Shown here: positions 21,049 to 31,889 of the stretch, piece by piece
How positions within the stretch are numbered: position 1 is the stretch's first letter
Layout of the letters: the number at the start of each line of letters is the position of its first letter
Assembly (NCBI GenBank): GCA_025093985.1
Contig: JACAAK010000003.1
Span: 868,001 to 932,000, forward strand
Length of the DNA: 64,000 bases
Direction of reading: 5' to 3'
DNA from: Calvatia gigantea
Lineage: Eukaryota > Basidiomycota > Agaricomycetes > Agaricales > Lycoperdaceae
The notes under the pieces: generated by a model
The model's database searches: none
What the model was told of the DNA's origin: nothing
The model's input: the letters and a program-made list of their open reading frames with translations, nothing else
Translations under genes and position numbers: made by a program

Positions 21049-22645
21049 TACTACAAGCTCTTTTGTTTTTGGATGTCTGTGAAAATATACAGCGTAGTCA
21101 GATTTGCAGCGGGTAAATCCCAGCTCAATCATAGATTGATGCAATTCTTTCCACCACTGGCGACCGGCTTGTTTAAGGCCGTAGATTGCTCGTCTAAGTC
21201 TCCATACCTTCCCTTCCTGCCCGGGAAGTCGAAACCCTTCGGGCTGTTCCATGTATATTTCCTCATCCAGTTTGCCATATAAATAGGCTGTTTTACGTCA
21301 ATGCTATGCATATCCCAATCATGGATTGCAGCGAGTGCGAAGCTTATGTGTGCAGACTCGTAGCGGACAACTGGTGAGAAAATGTTACGACCTTAGTCGG
21401 TTTAGACCTCAGGTTGCAGCTCTGGCTAAGTCTTGAGGGCGAGTAAGGGAAGGAGAACAAAGGTGGTTAAGCGTACCGAATACAACAGGGTGTATGTACG
21501 CTTAAATACATCTAGAGTTCATCCGGTTGAACGGATGGAGTAACTACATGAAACGTCCGGTTAAGGCGTGGTAGTTAGTACGAGTCATGTCTTCGGAGAA
21601 CGCTGGACCAGAATAGCTGAAACAGGTACACAGGTAGTTAGGAATGTAGAATAGCATGGAACTCGTTATGATCGGTGGAAACTCATAACAGAAAAGCTCG
21701 TTATAGTCGATGCCTTCAATCTGCAAGAACCCCTTCACAACTAAGCGAGCTTGCAGGTGGCCATCAGACTTTTCGAGAAATACCCAACGGTTTTTAACCG
21801 TCCTCCTTCCTTTCGGAAGATCAACGAGCTCGTATACCCCTCGTTTCTTTAACGCTTCGAGTTCCTCGATATACGCAGCCATCCATTTTGCTTTAACAGG
21901 CTCAGGAAGCTTAAGCATGTCACGGAAAGTTTCAGGCTCCCCGTGTGCGGTATTATGTACCGTCTGTATCAAGAAATCAATTAGTTTTACTCCTCCCTCA
22001 GCGACAAGCCTTTCAACGTCCATGTCGTTTACATCATGAGATGTTGGATCATTTACTTCAGGCATAGGTGGCAGCTCCGGACGTGGAGGGAGCTGAAATG
22101 GAGGCATATCAAAGGGTTGTGGTGGATACTGCTCTGCACGAACTCTTTGCCTCACATATTCAGGATGGTTAGTCCTTGCTCTTCGCTCACGAATTATTTC
22201 ATCCGAAGGGGCATTGGCGCGTATGCGCTGCCTTTGCCTTTGCTGCTCTTGTCGGTGAGTCCGATCTATTTCTCTTTCAATCGAAATTGGATGCCTGTTC
22301 TCTCCATATGTATTACCTGGTTTAACAGGAGGCCTGCCTTGTCGTTCAGAACAACGCGGCTCTACCTGGTCAGAACCAACAGCGCGACGTTTGGGAACAG
22401 GGATTGGGAATTCCTGGTTCTCGGTATCCCATACATCTCTGTCCACATGCCAATTATCACGTACATCAGGCTCCTCCTCAACGGTTGTTCCACACGAAGG
22501 TGGCGACTCAGGTGGGGGAACCCAAGGTGGCGTATTGCCCGGTGATGGCCGTCGTGAATCTATACTGTCTGGTGGAGTAAAATCTCGCTGGGGTAAAGGA
22601 GGTGTAGGCGGAGAATATTTCGGTTTCAATGGTGGAGAAGCTGGA
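21049..22645 (-). mobile_element. Ty1/copia fragment c2: pol linker, RT with nested solo LTR
   Basis: Read on the minus strand: a proline-rich integrase-RT linker (22645 to about 22000, with TPPLPQRDFTPPDS and RERRARTNHPEYV), the RT start (about 21975-21696) and a 308-bp solo LTR. After the LTR the RT continues (SPVVRYES, AIHDWDMHSIDVKQ, MEQPEGFRLPG, AIYGLKQAGRQW). A 1-nt deletion just after DVKQ shifts the frame, and the piece ends before the YVDD motif. The linker part is repeated in c3 (24570-25225) and the RT start in c1. The right-hand junction with N2 shares GGAGGT between both partners. Confidence 0.88.
21383..21690 (-). repeat. Solo LTR nested in copia RT, with 5-bp target duplication
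   Basis: A 308-bp segment beginning TGTTACGACC and ending ACTCATAACA, flanked on both sides by GAAAA (21378-21382 and 21691-21695). TG...CA ends with inverted TGTTA/TAACA tips and a 5-bp duplication are the signature of an LTR element reduced to one LTR by recombination. Removing it and one GAAAA restores the conserved copia RT reading NEL-F-SPVVRYES. It contains a TATTTAAG box that could be its promoter. A truncated copy lies at 18643-18856. Confidence 0.85.
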
Positions 22646-23073
22646 GGTGAAGAAGCGGTCGGGATCGTCTCGGTGGTTGGGTCGGGAAAAGAAGAAACTT
22701 GCGCCGAGTTTATTGCCTAGGGCTTCGGCGCAGGACTGCGCAACGGCCGATTTTCCGACACCGGCTGGGCCTTTCACCCACGTAATGCGCTCAGCATGGT
22801 GGTCTGTGTTGAGACCCCATCCAGTAAGGTTTTCAATATAGTTTTGCCGTGTTCCAGGATGGCAGATGGGAGGAGGATAGCGTTCTGAGGAATCGTGAGC
22901 GGCTCCTAGGATTGAGGCCGCGCGAAGCCTTTCTAGACCTGCTAATAGAGTTAACAAGCAAGGTTAGTGAGAAAGGGAATGCGCCTACCAGCTCCCTTGG
23001 ATTCATCAGACACCTGACTGGTCAACTGGGAGTTGTTTATCACAACCTTACGGGCACCAGAGAGGATAGACAT
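22646..23073 (-). pseudogene. 5' fragment of NACHT NLR-like gene N2
   Basis: Near-identical copy of the N1 start: exon 1 at 22989-23073, intron 22939-22988, and exon 2 from 22938 down to about 22646, including the Walker A motif GPAGVGKSA. It stops at PDRFFTS, where sequence passes into the copia linker. Only about 125 residues remain; no Walker B. A translation start is intact, but the product would be a short P-loop fragment fused to out-of-frame copia sequence. Confidence 0.88.
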
Positions 23074-23699
23074 GGTGGTGGGGAAAGAGCGTGTAAAGCG
23101 CCCAGCGTGCTGTGCATAAAAAGATTTGCTGTTTGGCAGATTACAATGATTGACAATGTGCTCGTAAAGTGCTTATGTCACCCGCCACGGAAACCCACAG
23201 CACCCGCGTTGCACTTCCTGGGCAACAGTAAGATGATCCTGTGAAGCCGTATGAAGTCGGCCTAGGGCCGTAAACCGTCTATGTTGCTTTGTCATCAATC
23301 TGACGTTTTTCTCTGGATAATTCCAGTTCATACCGTAGTCAGAAGAAAGACACTGCATCCCTGACATATTTGTGATCAAATCGCCGAGGCCCCTTTGCGC
23401 AACCCTCAGGTTATCTTCACCGTACCCTTCAAGTCAGTCCTAAAACCAACGCACAGCCATTCCTATTCCTCCGAAAGTCAACCTTCCAACTGCAAGCCCC
23501 ACATAGTAGTTCTGGGTCCTCTCGAAGAGCCACTCCATGCCTGAGGCCCGAGGCAACAGCGTCATCCCGGTTGAAGCACATATCACCGTCTCGTCACAAC
23601 AACAAATCTACTGCATATCATGTCAACCTTCTAGAATCAGGGACCAAGTCCGTCCCACATAACTTTTTGACCAACGTACCCTCCAAACCCCGCTGGTAA

Positions 23700-24040
23700 C
23701 GCTGGCCTGTAACACCCACGCTGATTTGCGTGGATGGTAATCAGTAGTCAACAAAGCGCCATTGTTTTTTTTTTCGACGAGGAATATCCCAACTTGACTG
23801 ACTGGCTCACGCCAGGTACAACACCAACAGTAGTATGGCACCAGTGCCCAATCCCGCAAATGTGGAGGCCAGTCGACATCGGGTAGGATGAGTCTCTCTC
23901 AGCTACAATCACCTTTGGACGTGAGTACGTCGTCCGATCTCACTTCTAGCTGGAGCGGGCATCGCCCCTCCACCGGCAATATTGGAGAAACAAAGGAAGG
24001 CTTTGGGTCTATTCCGTGGTTGTAACTTCAAGCGAAGTGA
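23700..24040 (+). pseudogene. Glutaminase A-like tail relic
   Basis: Recognisable by GACGAGGAATATCCC (the DEEY codons after the membrane helix), ACACCAACAGTAGTATGGCACC (NTNSSMA), AATCCCGCAAATGTGG and GAAACAAAGGAAGGCTTTGGGTC (equivalent to SRKQREALGL). The frame is disrupted. A near-identical copy follows copia fragment c3 at 26051. It lies upstream of the NLR, in opposite orientation. Confidence 0.78.
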
Positions 24041-24569
24041 ATTGGCCATTCATACATCCATCCTCTACGCCTACATCTGTTTTAAATAGGACATCAACCA
24101 CTACTCAACGTTCAACCTTCAGTCTGAACGTTCTCTGCACCCCTTTTCCGGGCTCCTCACCCTCTCAGCACACTTCGCTTAACAGGGTCCCGAGCATTCA
24201 ACCCCGTCTTCTTCCCGCCTCCTACGCCAAGAAGCCACTCTAGGTTCTCCCCCCCGAACCGTTTCCCGGAATCCCAGAATCGCCACACCACCCAATCGAA
24301 CTCCAACCTTCGTTGTAATTCAGAGGTCTATCGCCTTCCCCGTGGCTATGGATTAGTTGTGCGTTAGGTGCGTAGAGCCAGTTTTGGCGCCTGAAGATGC
24401 GAGGATGGGGAAGAAGGCACTGGCTAAAGTCATCGGGGACGTGTGGACGATGATTAGTGTTATGAAGAATTTGAGGGTAGAGGGTTATCAGGTGTTGGAT
24501 GATGACGGAAAGGTGAAGGGAAGGGGAAGGAGGGAAAACACGCGTAAGAGGACTCAACCCCACTCCACC
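24041..24569. repeat. R1 spacer repeat (copy upstream of N2)
   Basis: About 440 bp of sequence, repeated at about 16063, 26390, 33515 and 38375. Typical landmarks are TTCCCGGAATCCC, GGAATCCCAGAATCGC and GATGGGGAAGAAGGCACTGGC. Short plus-strand frames exist but are not conserved between copies. It ends at a junction with copia fragment c3. Confidence 0.65.
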
Positions 24570-26050
24570 CAGACGACAAGCCTTTCAACGTCCATGTCGT
24601 TTACATCATGAGATGTTGGATCATTTACTTCAGGCATAGGTGGCAGCTCCGGACGTGGAGGGAGCTGAAATGGAGGCATATCAAAGGGTTGTGGTGGATA
24701 CTGCTCTGCACGAACTCTTTGCCTCACATATTCAGGATGGTTAGTCCTTGCTCTTCGCTCACGAATTATTTCATCCGAAGGGGCATTGGCGCGTATGCGC
24801 TGCCTTTGCCTTTGCTGCTCTTGTCGGTGAGTCCGATCTATTTCTCTTTCAATCGAAATTGGATGCCTGTTCTCTCCATATGTATTACCTGGTTTAACAG
24901 GAGGCCTGCCTTGTCGTTCAGAACAACGCGGCTCTACCTGGTCAGAACCAACAGCGCGACGTTTGGGAACAGGGATTGGGAATTCCTGGTTCTCGGTATC
25001 CCATACATCTCTGTCCACATGCCAATTATCACGTACATCAGGCTCCTCCTCAACGGTTGTTCCACACGAAGGTGGCGACTCAGGTGGGGGAACCCAAGGT
25101 GGCGTATTGCCCGGTGATGGCCGTCGTGAATCTATACTGTCTGGTGGAGTAAAATCTCGCTGGGGTAAAGGAGGTGTAGGCGGAGAATATTTCGGTTTCA
25201 ATGGTGGAGAAGCTGGAGGTAACGATACTGGATGATCAGGTGGAGGTGGAACAATTCCAGCGTCATCCGAAGATGGCGGAATAGGTGGTCCATCCTTTAA
25301 TCCTGGTCTAGGCAGGTTTCTCTCTCCTCCGTGATTAGGCCGGTTACTGCTATCCGGCACTGAATCAGGGCATTTGGGAAAATATCCCTCGTCGAATAAG
25401 GCGTTTGGTGATATAAAGATCACATTGCCTGTTGTGTGCCGCATAAAGATGTAGTTTTTGCTACCTTTATATCCAAGAAAGATCATAATCTCAGATTTTG
25501 CGGACAATTTGTTTGGGCGGATCTCATCGGGTAGATATACATACGCGCCGCATCCAAACACACGAATATGGGACAAATCTGGTTTTTCCCTCGAATAACA
25601 CTCAAAAGGTGTCTTCCACTGCAGACGCTGGACTGGTGTGTGATTATATAAATGCACAGCTGTGTTCAACGCAAATTCCCACCATGAGTCAGGTAGACAT
25701 GCCTGTAGCCTTATAACTTGGGCTTTCTCGTGTAGGGTGCGGTTCAGTCGCTCTGCTCTCCCATTTTGCTGATGCGCATAGGGAGCAGTGGTCTCGTGGG
25801 TAATTCCATGCGCTGCGAGTCCTGCCAATAACCTTTCATTGACATATTCTCCTCCATTATCGGTGCGAAGTCGTTTGACTCGCATTCCGGAGAGGTTCTC
25901 TAACGCACTGATCAGCTGAATAAGCTTCTCAGAAGCCTCAGACTTCTTTCGAAGGAGGACTATATGTGCATGAGAAGAAAAGTCATCAAGGAACGTCATT
26001 GCCCATTTATATTTATGGTAACTAATGATGGGCAGTTCCAGCAAGTCTGA
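24570..26050 (-). mobile_element. Ty1/copia fragment c3: integrase core and linker
   Basis: From 26050 down, the integrase catalytic core is continuous: first Asp in MTFLDDFSSHA, second in LRTDNGGEYVN, Glu in HQQNGRAERLNRTL. It is followed by the GKTPFE-like site (WKTPFECYS), the FGCGAYVYLP and FLGYKGSKNYIF segment and the proline-rich linker. The linker half (24570-25225) duplicates part of fragment c2. No gag, protease or zinc-binding N-domain is present, so the piece is cut at 26050 inside integrase. This is the best preserved coding stretch of the element, open for almost 500 codons. Confidence 0.9.
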
Positions 26051-26310
26051 GTTTTTCGACGAGGAATATCCCAACTTGACTGACTGGCTCACGCCAGGTA
26101 CAACACCAACAGTAGTATGGCACCAGTGCCCAATCCCGCAAATGTGGAGGCCAGTCGACATCGGGTAGGATGAGTCTCTCTCAGCTACAATCACCTTTGG
26201 ACGTGAGTACGTCGTCCGATCTCACTTCTAGCTGGAGCGGGCATCGCCCCTCCACCGGCAATATTGGAGAAACAAAGGAAGGCTTTGGGTCTATTCCGTG
26301 GTTGTAACTT
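26051..26310 (+). pseudogene. Glutaminase A-like tail relic (copy after copia c3)
   Basis: Begins TTTTTCGACGAGGAATATCCC exactly at the copia junction and continues as the 23.76-24.04 kb relic with only a handful of substitutions. Non-coding. Confidence 0.78.
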
Positions 26311-27321
26311 CAAGCGAAGTGAATCGGCCATTCATACATCCATCCTCTACGCCTACATCTGTTTTAAATAGGACATCAACCACTACTCAACGTTCGACCT
26401 TCAGTCTGAACGTTCTCTGCACCCCTTTTCCGGGCTCCTCACCCTCTCAGCACACTTCGCTTAACAGGGTCCCGAGCATTCAACCCCGTCTTCTTCCCGC
26501 CTCCTACGCCAAGAAGCCACTCTAGGTTCTCCCCCCCCAAACCGTTTCCCGGAATCCCAGAATCGCCACACCACCCAATCGAACTCCAACCTTCGTTGTA
26601 ATTCAGAGGTCTATCGCCTTCCCCGTGGCTATGGATTAGTTGTGCGTTAGGTGCGTAGAGTCAGTTTTGGCGCCTGAAGATGCGAGGATGGGGAAGAAGG
26701 CACTGGCTAAAGTCATCGGGGACGTGTGGACGATGATTAGTGTTATGAAGAATTTGAGGGTAGAGGGTTATCAGGTGTTGGATGATGACGGAAAGGTGAA
26801 GGGAAGGGGAAGGAAGGAAAACACGCGTAAGAGGACGCGACACCCCACTCCAACCCGAGACCTCAGGCCTCAGGAAAGAAGGATGCGTGTAAAAGGTCGG
26901 CAAGATGGAGTGAATCCTTTGTGCTGAGATAGAACAAAAAAGGAATGATCAGGCGAAATTTAACAGCCACTATGCACCCCTACCGCATGGGTGTGCAAGT
27001 GCATCAGGATTCGATATTTTTCTTGACCAAGCGGGACGACTTTGAGGCAAGAAGATTGAAAGGGAGTACGGTGGTGCAACGGGTGGCATGCCCGCAGTCC
27101 AGGATGATAAACGTGGCCAAATTTTCAGTAATGGCATTGTGATCTAGCGTCCTGGTGAGTGTTGTGAACGATTTCGTCGAGTTAACGGTGTCTGAATAGT
27201 GGTGGTGAAACGCGGTGCCAGAGCAGCAGAGTAGTGGTTGGGGGAGGGTGGATGTACAACGCTTGCAGTGCTAGGCGCCCTCCTCTCAAGTCGACAACGC
27301 TTTCCTGGATTTCTCGGATTC
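26311..27321. repeat. R1 spacer and NLR 3' flank
   Basis: Continues the about 800-bp direct repeat of 23770-24570. Beyond 26850 it carries sequence shared with 38830-39240 (GCATGGGTGTGCAAG, CAGTCCAGGATGATAAACGTGG), that is, the 3' flank of the next NLR in each unit. No gene seen. Confidence 0.6.
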
Positions 27322-29318
27322 CTAGAAAGCCTGATTAATTTTGTGTTATTGATCACTTGACATTACGTACCTCGTACAATTGCTTCGCCCATTTCTTAAA
27401 AAACCGAGGTGAGTGTGGCTCGATCTGAATGTAATCATCCCCTATTTTCAACAGAGCCCTCTTCTCTCCGTCTCCGATGATATAATTGGAGTTATTGGAC
27501 TTTGGCGAAAAAGGTGGCCACCAGTTCCGACGGACCGAGGGACGAAGCAGTTTCAGCCGCAAATCGAGCTGGGTTGAGGCGTAAGTGGAGGCATGTGCCG
27601 ATAGTTAAATTTCCTTACATTCTGCAACAGTAATTCCATCTCCCCAGCTGTGAGCGGAATTAGTTCCGAGTACAGCTCAAAAGTCAATTTCCTGAAGTCA
27701 AAGTCTTTCAAGGCACGGAGTTTTTGTGTGTCATTACTCAGACGGATCCTACAGAGGAGCTTGAAGAGGAGTTTGAGGTGATCATAATAGCAACTCCCGT
27801 GAATTGCGTTCTTGTGCGGCCAAGTAAGATTAAGCCAAGGATGATACTGGCCTGACAATATGATGATCAGGAGGATCCAAAATAAGCAAGGGAACAATGC
27901 TCACCACTGGTGTCGATAACAACCCAGAGCTGATCCAAATGACAAATCACTTCCTCTAGCAGTGTTACTGCATAGTCCGTCCATATGCAGAAGCCACCGG
28001 ATCTGGCAGGGTCCTCAAGAAAGTCCATGAAGGACGCATGGTAAAATGTGATCCCAGGCATATCACCCTGCCCTAGGGCCATAACGGAGTGGAGGTACGA
28101 GCACGCATTTCGAAATTGTAATTCAGATAAGCCCAGTAAATTGGCATTTTTGTATGCATAAATCATGTTGGGCATGCGTGTCACCAAGAGAATCCATTGC
28201 GCAACCTCGAGGATTTCGGACGGCACACGCTCCATGACAAGAGTGTAAAGCTCATCCAATGCTGAGAGAGGGTGCTTGCCGGTCCTCATGGTCGAGCGTT
28301 CTGCCAACTCGAGGACGGCACGTAACAGTCCCACAGGCCCATCACGACTGTCTGTGCCAATAAAAAGAATGATTGCATGGGCACAGGCGAACAGTCCAGC
28401 GGAGAAGTCAACAAGAGTCCACACTTCGCTTTCAGAGGGCCAAGGCAATACGAGACGACGCTTACGCCCGATTTCCTGGAGTTCATCTGCGAGGTAGAGC
28501 AGGATCTCCTGGTCGATCTCCCGCGATACGGGGAGGTCAATTTGTTGAGATACAGACTTGATATCTAGTATGCCGAATGTGGCAACAATATTGGGCTCAA
28601 GGCGACTGAGGAAAACCCAAAGGAAGGGAGTGGTTCCCGCTCGAACAGATTCAGCAACGATCTTGATGATATCCTCTTGTGCCTCTTTCCCAGCACATTC
28701 ATCAAGGCCATCCACAATGATCACTCGTTCGCCCATTTCTTTCTTCACTGTAGTGTCGGTGAACGGAGTGACGAAGAACTCGTGGAACTGGTGAGGTAGC
28801 GCCTTTGTGACAAGACTTGGTCTGTGGCGGATCTCATTGTCCAGAAAGGCGGCATAGGACTTGGATTTTTCAGCGAGCTGGTAGGCGAGGGAGGTGAAGA
28901 AGCGGTTGGGATCATCTCGGTGGTTGGGTCGGGAAAAGAAGAAGCTTGCGCCGAGTTTATTGCCTAGGCCTTCAGCACAGGACTGTGCGACAGCAGACTT
29001 CCCCACACCGGCAGGGCCTTTCGCCCACATAATGCGCTCGGCATGATTATCGGTGTTGAGACCCCATCCAGTCATGTTTCCGATATAGTCTTTCCGTGTT
29101 CCAGGATGGCAGATGGGAGGAGGATAGCGTTCTGAAGAATCATGAGCAGCCCTGGGATCGAGGCCGCGCGAAGTTCCCCAAGGCCTATCAATTGGCTTAA
29201 TAGACAAGGTTGGTGAAAGGAGAGAATGCTTACCAGTTCCCTTGGATCTATCGGACACCTCATTGGTCAACTGAGAGTTGTTTATCACGACGTTATTGGC
29301 ACCAGAAAGGATAGACAT
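27322..29318 (-). CDS. NACHT NLR-like gene N3, open only with first intron retained
   Basis: Exon 1 is 29234-29318 (MSILSGANNVVINNSQ...), the ancestral intron 29185-29233 and exon 2 27905-29184 with Walker A (GPAGVGKSA), FFFSRPNHRDD, Walker B (VIIVDGLDECA) and SRLEPN. Then come exon 3 27619-27851, exon 4 27371-27568 and a truncated exon 5 27322-27330. Exon 2 is one nucleotide shorter than in N4: a G is missing before the AAHDSSERYPPP codons. The spliced mRNA would be frameshifted. If the 49-bp intron stays in, the frame is open from the ATG through the whole NACHT domain and joins exon 3 correctly, giving about 617 residues. Either a pseudogene in the making or a gene that now tolerates intron retention. 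Confidence 0.82.
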
Positions 29319-29925
29319 GGTGGTGAGGAAAGAACGTGTAAAGCACCCAATTGCTGTTTGGGGCATTGTGCTGAACCGAAATGAATTACGTCACCCGCCA
29401 CGAAAACTCACAGTGCCCGCATTGCACTTCCTCGGCAGCATTAAGATCATCCTGTGAAATCCAGACTTCCAGTTCAAACCATAGTTAGAAGAAAGATACT
29501 GCGGCTCTGGTATGCTCGTGATCAAATCACCGAGGCTCCCTTTGCGCAACCCTCAACTTATCTTTGTCATACCTTCAAGTCAGTCCCACGACCAGCGCAC
29601 GGTCATTCCCATCCCTCTAAAAGTCAATGTTCTAACCACGGGCCCCACATCGCATTCCCCAAGAAGTGCCATCCTATGCCTGAGGCAACAGCGCCACCCC
29701 AACTGAAGCACGCATGACTGTCCCTTCACAGCGGCAAATCTATTTCAACCGTAAATCAGGCTGGCATCAATCTCCTAGAACCGACTTACCCCGGCCATAA
29801 AGCTCCACTTCAGGGACTGGGTCTGTCCCACATAACTTGTCGACTGACGACGGACCAACGTATCCTCTGAACCCGCTGGTGGCGCCGACCTGTAACACCT
29901 TCGCTGATCTGTGTGTTTGGTGGTG
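29319..29925. other. N3 upstream region
   Basis: Likely promoter of N3, shared in diverged form with the regions upstream of N1, N2, N4 and N6 (GCGCAACCCTCAAC..., AAAGTCAA...GTTC). No coding potential. Confidence 0.45.
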
Positions 29926-29929
29926 GGTA

Positions 29930-30310
29930 ATCGGCGGAGTGCCGTTGTTAATTTTGACGAGGAGTGTTCTAGACCGACACTCACTCACGCCGGGTACGAC
30001 AACACCAACAGTAGCAAGGCACTAGTGCCTAATCCTAGCCTCTCTCAGCTACAACCACCTTCGGACGTGGGTTCACCGTTCGACCTTACTTCCAGCTGGA
30101 GCGAGCATTGTCCCTCCACCTGCGATATCGGAGAATTAAAGGAACTGTTTCGTGGCCGTAACTTTAAGCGAAATGAATCGGCCATCTTGTCTCTCTCATG
30201 CATCCATGCTCCACACCTACGTCCATAGCAGAGGACCTGAGGTCAGAAATCGAATAGCTGAGGCGGGGTGTGTGGACCCATCCGGCACGAAACAAAGCCC
30301 TGCCCGGATA
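29930..30310 (+). pseudogene. Glutaminase A-like tail relic upstream of N3
   Basis: Matches exon 17 of the glutaminase genes: GACGAGGAGTG, ACAACACCAACAGTAGC, CTCAGCTACAACCACC, and further down GCAGAGGACCTGAGGTCAGAAAT, equivalent to the DDLRxE codons. It keeps more of the 3' end than the 24-kb and 26-kb copies. Non-coding. Confidence 0.78.
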
Positions 30311-30609
30311 AATCTCAGTGAAGTTCATGATTTCCTTTATATTTCTCTCTTTGAGTAATGACCGCCTTCCCAACCAATGGTGATAAGGTTGATCTATACA
30401 TAGCTACTCTTTTTGCAGCCATATTCCCCTGTGATAGTTCGCTCGCGAAACCAAATTTTCTATGTGTTGTACACTTGGAACGCCTCAATACAATGTGACC
30501 ACAATATCTGGTAATGACCTGTGAGTACGAATAGACCATGATACCCTATTACACCCAAATTCGCGTACTTTGGAGTTTTATTCAAACTGTGTACCTAGCG
30601 TCGTTGGAA

Positions 30610-30770
30610 ATCAGGAATTTTTGGCGTCGTCAGTCCCATCAGCGTCCCTGATAGTTTGCACCGGCCCTGTAAACCAACACCTCCCGCCATACTTCGGGAA
30701 GAGATAGTACCCTAGCGACAGTAGAATGGTTCCGCTAACTACGACCACCGTATAATTCATGCTCTGCGAA
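30610..30770 (-). pseudogene. 3' remnant of an amino-acid permease gene
   Basis: Minus-strand codons match the last helix and tail of the permease at 45169-47365: SMNYTVVVV-x-GT, LLSLGYY, FPKYGGR, WFTGPV and a final Asp-rich DGTDD. The flank (GATACCCTATTACAC, GTCAGTCCCATCAG) is also shared with 45100-45200. The match stops near 30770, so only the final exon end was copied or survived. Confidence 0.85.
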
Positions 30771-31214
30771 CTGATACGCGAGGGGGTGAAAAACCCGCAA
30801 TTATTGTCTCCTCAAAAATTGGCATTCTTTTGAACAAATGTATCCGCGCAGCCTGGAAGCTGTTCTGAAGCCCCAAATTCGAAAGTATCGCAAAAGAGTG
30901 TGGAAGGGGACGCCTATCGAGAGGTTCTGTGTCACTCAAGCAAGTGCTGCGTGTTGAAATCTTGACCAAACATGGTCCGCCTTCATTTCACCTCATACCA
31001 TAGAAGCTTCCAGGAATATTTCCGGCATGTTTAGGCCATCTTGGGGCATGTCGTGAATTAAAAGAGACCACTCGGCAGAGCCTGCGTGGAGTTGAAGGAA
31101 AGTTATGGGCTTATAGCTCCCTTGAGCGGCTGCTCAAGTGCTCAAGGTTAGCCCGTGCTGGGAGGTTAGGAGACACAATCGGTAGGTTTGTTGTGCATTT
31201 GCAAAACAACATAG

Positions 31215-31500
31215 TCATTGACCGAAGTTGTTTGGCGGGGCTGTATGTAGCATGACTCTATCGCGGCAGGACCTAAGATCCTGGACGCCGACATTGTCGG
31301 AGAACACTTTATAAATCCAGGACAGAGAACCATCGTCGAGGTCCGAAGGCCAATAAACCGTATGTTCTGCGTTCGGTAAGGCATTCTGAGGGTCTGGAAC
31401 TTCAACGATCCATTGAAAGGTTCGCAAGCCGTACTGTTCAATCTTCGTCTCGTCAATCCACTGATAGTGAATTTATGTAGACCCGTTTTTTTTGGCCATA
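31215..31500 (-). pseudogene. Exon-like fragment of an unrecognised protein
   Basis: Minus-strand frame with a protein-like composition: IDETKIEQYGLRTFQWIVEV, then HTVYWPSDLDDGSLSWIY, DNVGV, RDRVMLHTAPP. No start or splice sites could be assigned, and neighbouring frames do not continue it. It lies in the gap between the two large duplicated units (30770-31890), where no other feature is seen. I do not recognise the family. Confidence 0.35.
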
Positions 31501-31889
31501 TAACCCGATTCATTGGGGGTTTTTCTCCGAGTGGATTTGGCCAGCGAGCTATATTGCCTACGATGGGCGACTCAACCCTACGTCTAAGTCCGCGTTGGCA
31601 ATGACTAGCTATCACGGGACCCGGATGTAGCGCCGCCTTCAAGTCTCGTAGTACACCTTGCGCACAGGCGTTGGGGGCGTGCTGGTATCGGTGGCCTCGC
31701 TCTTGGGCTCTCAATGGAGTTACCTGACCATGGTGTATGTGAGGAAATTTCGAACGCGAACATGTCCTAATTCTGTTGCGTAGCTCAGTGACCGGCAGTG
31801 TCTGGGCGTCAGGGTTCTGGGTTTCACCATAGTTCTCCATCGCGTGTTCACGACTCCACAAGCTACGGGACCGCTCGGGACTTTGTTGA

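Noticed and set aside
20316..23244. Two identical 131-codon plus-strand frames (20316-20711 and 22849-23244)
   Set aside because: They run antisense across exon 1, intron 1 and the start of exon 2 of N1 and N2; their identity only reflects the recent duplication of that segment.
24554..26194. 546-codon frame starting before the copia integrase
   Set aside because: Its first about 48 codons are antisense of a glutaminase tail relic; the true copia part begins at about 26050, so the upstream start is not real.
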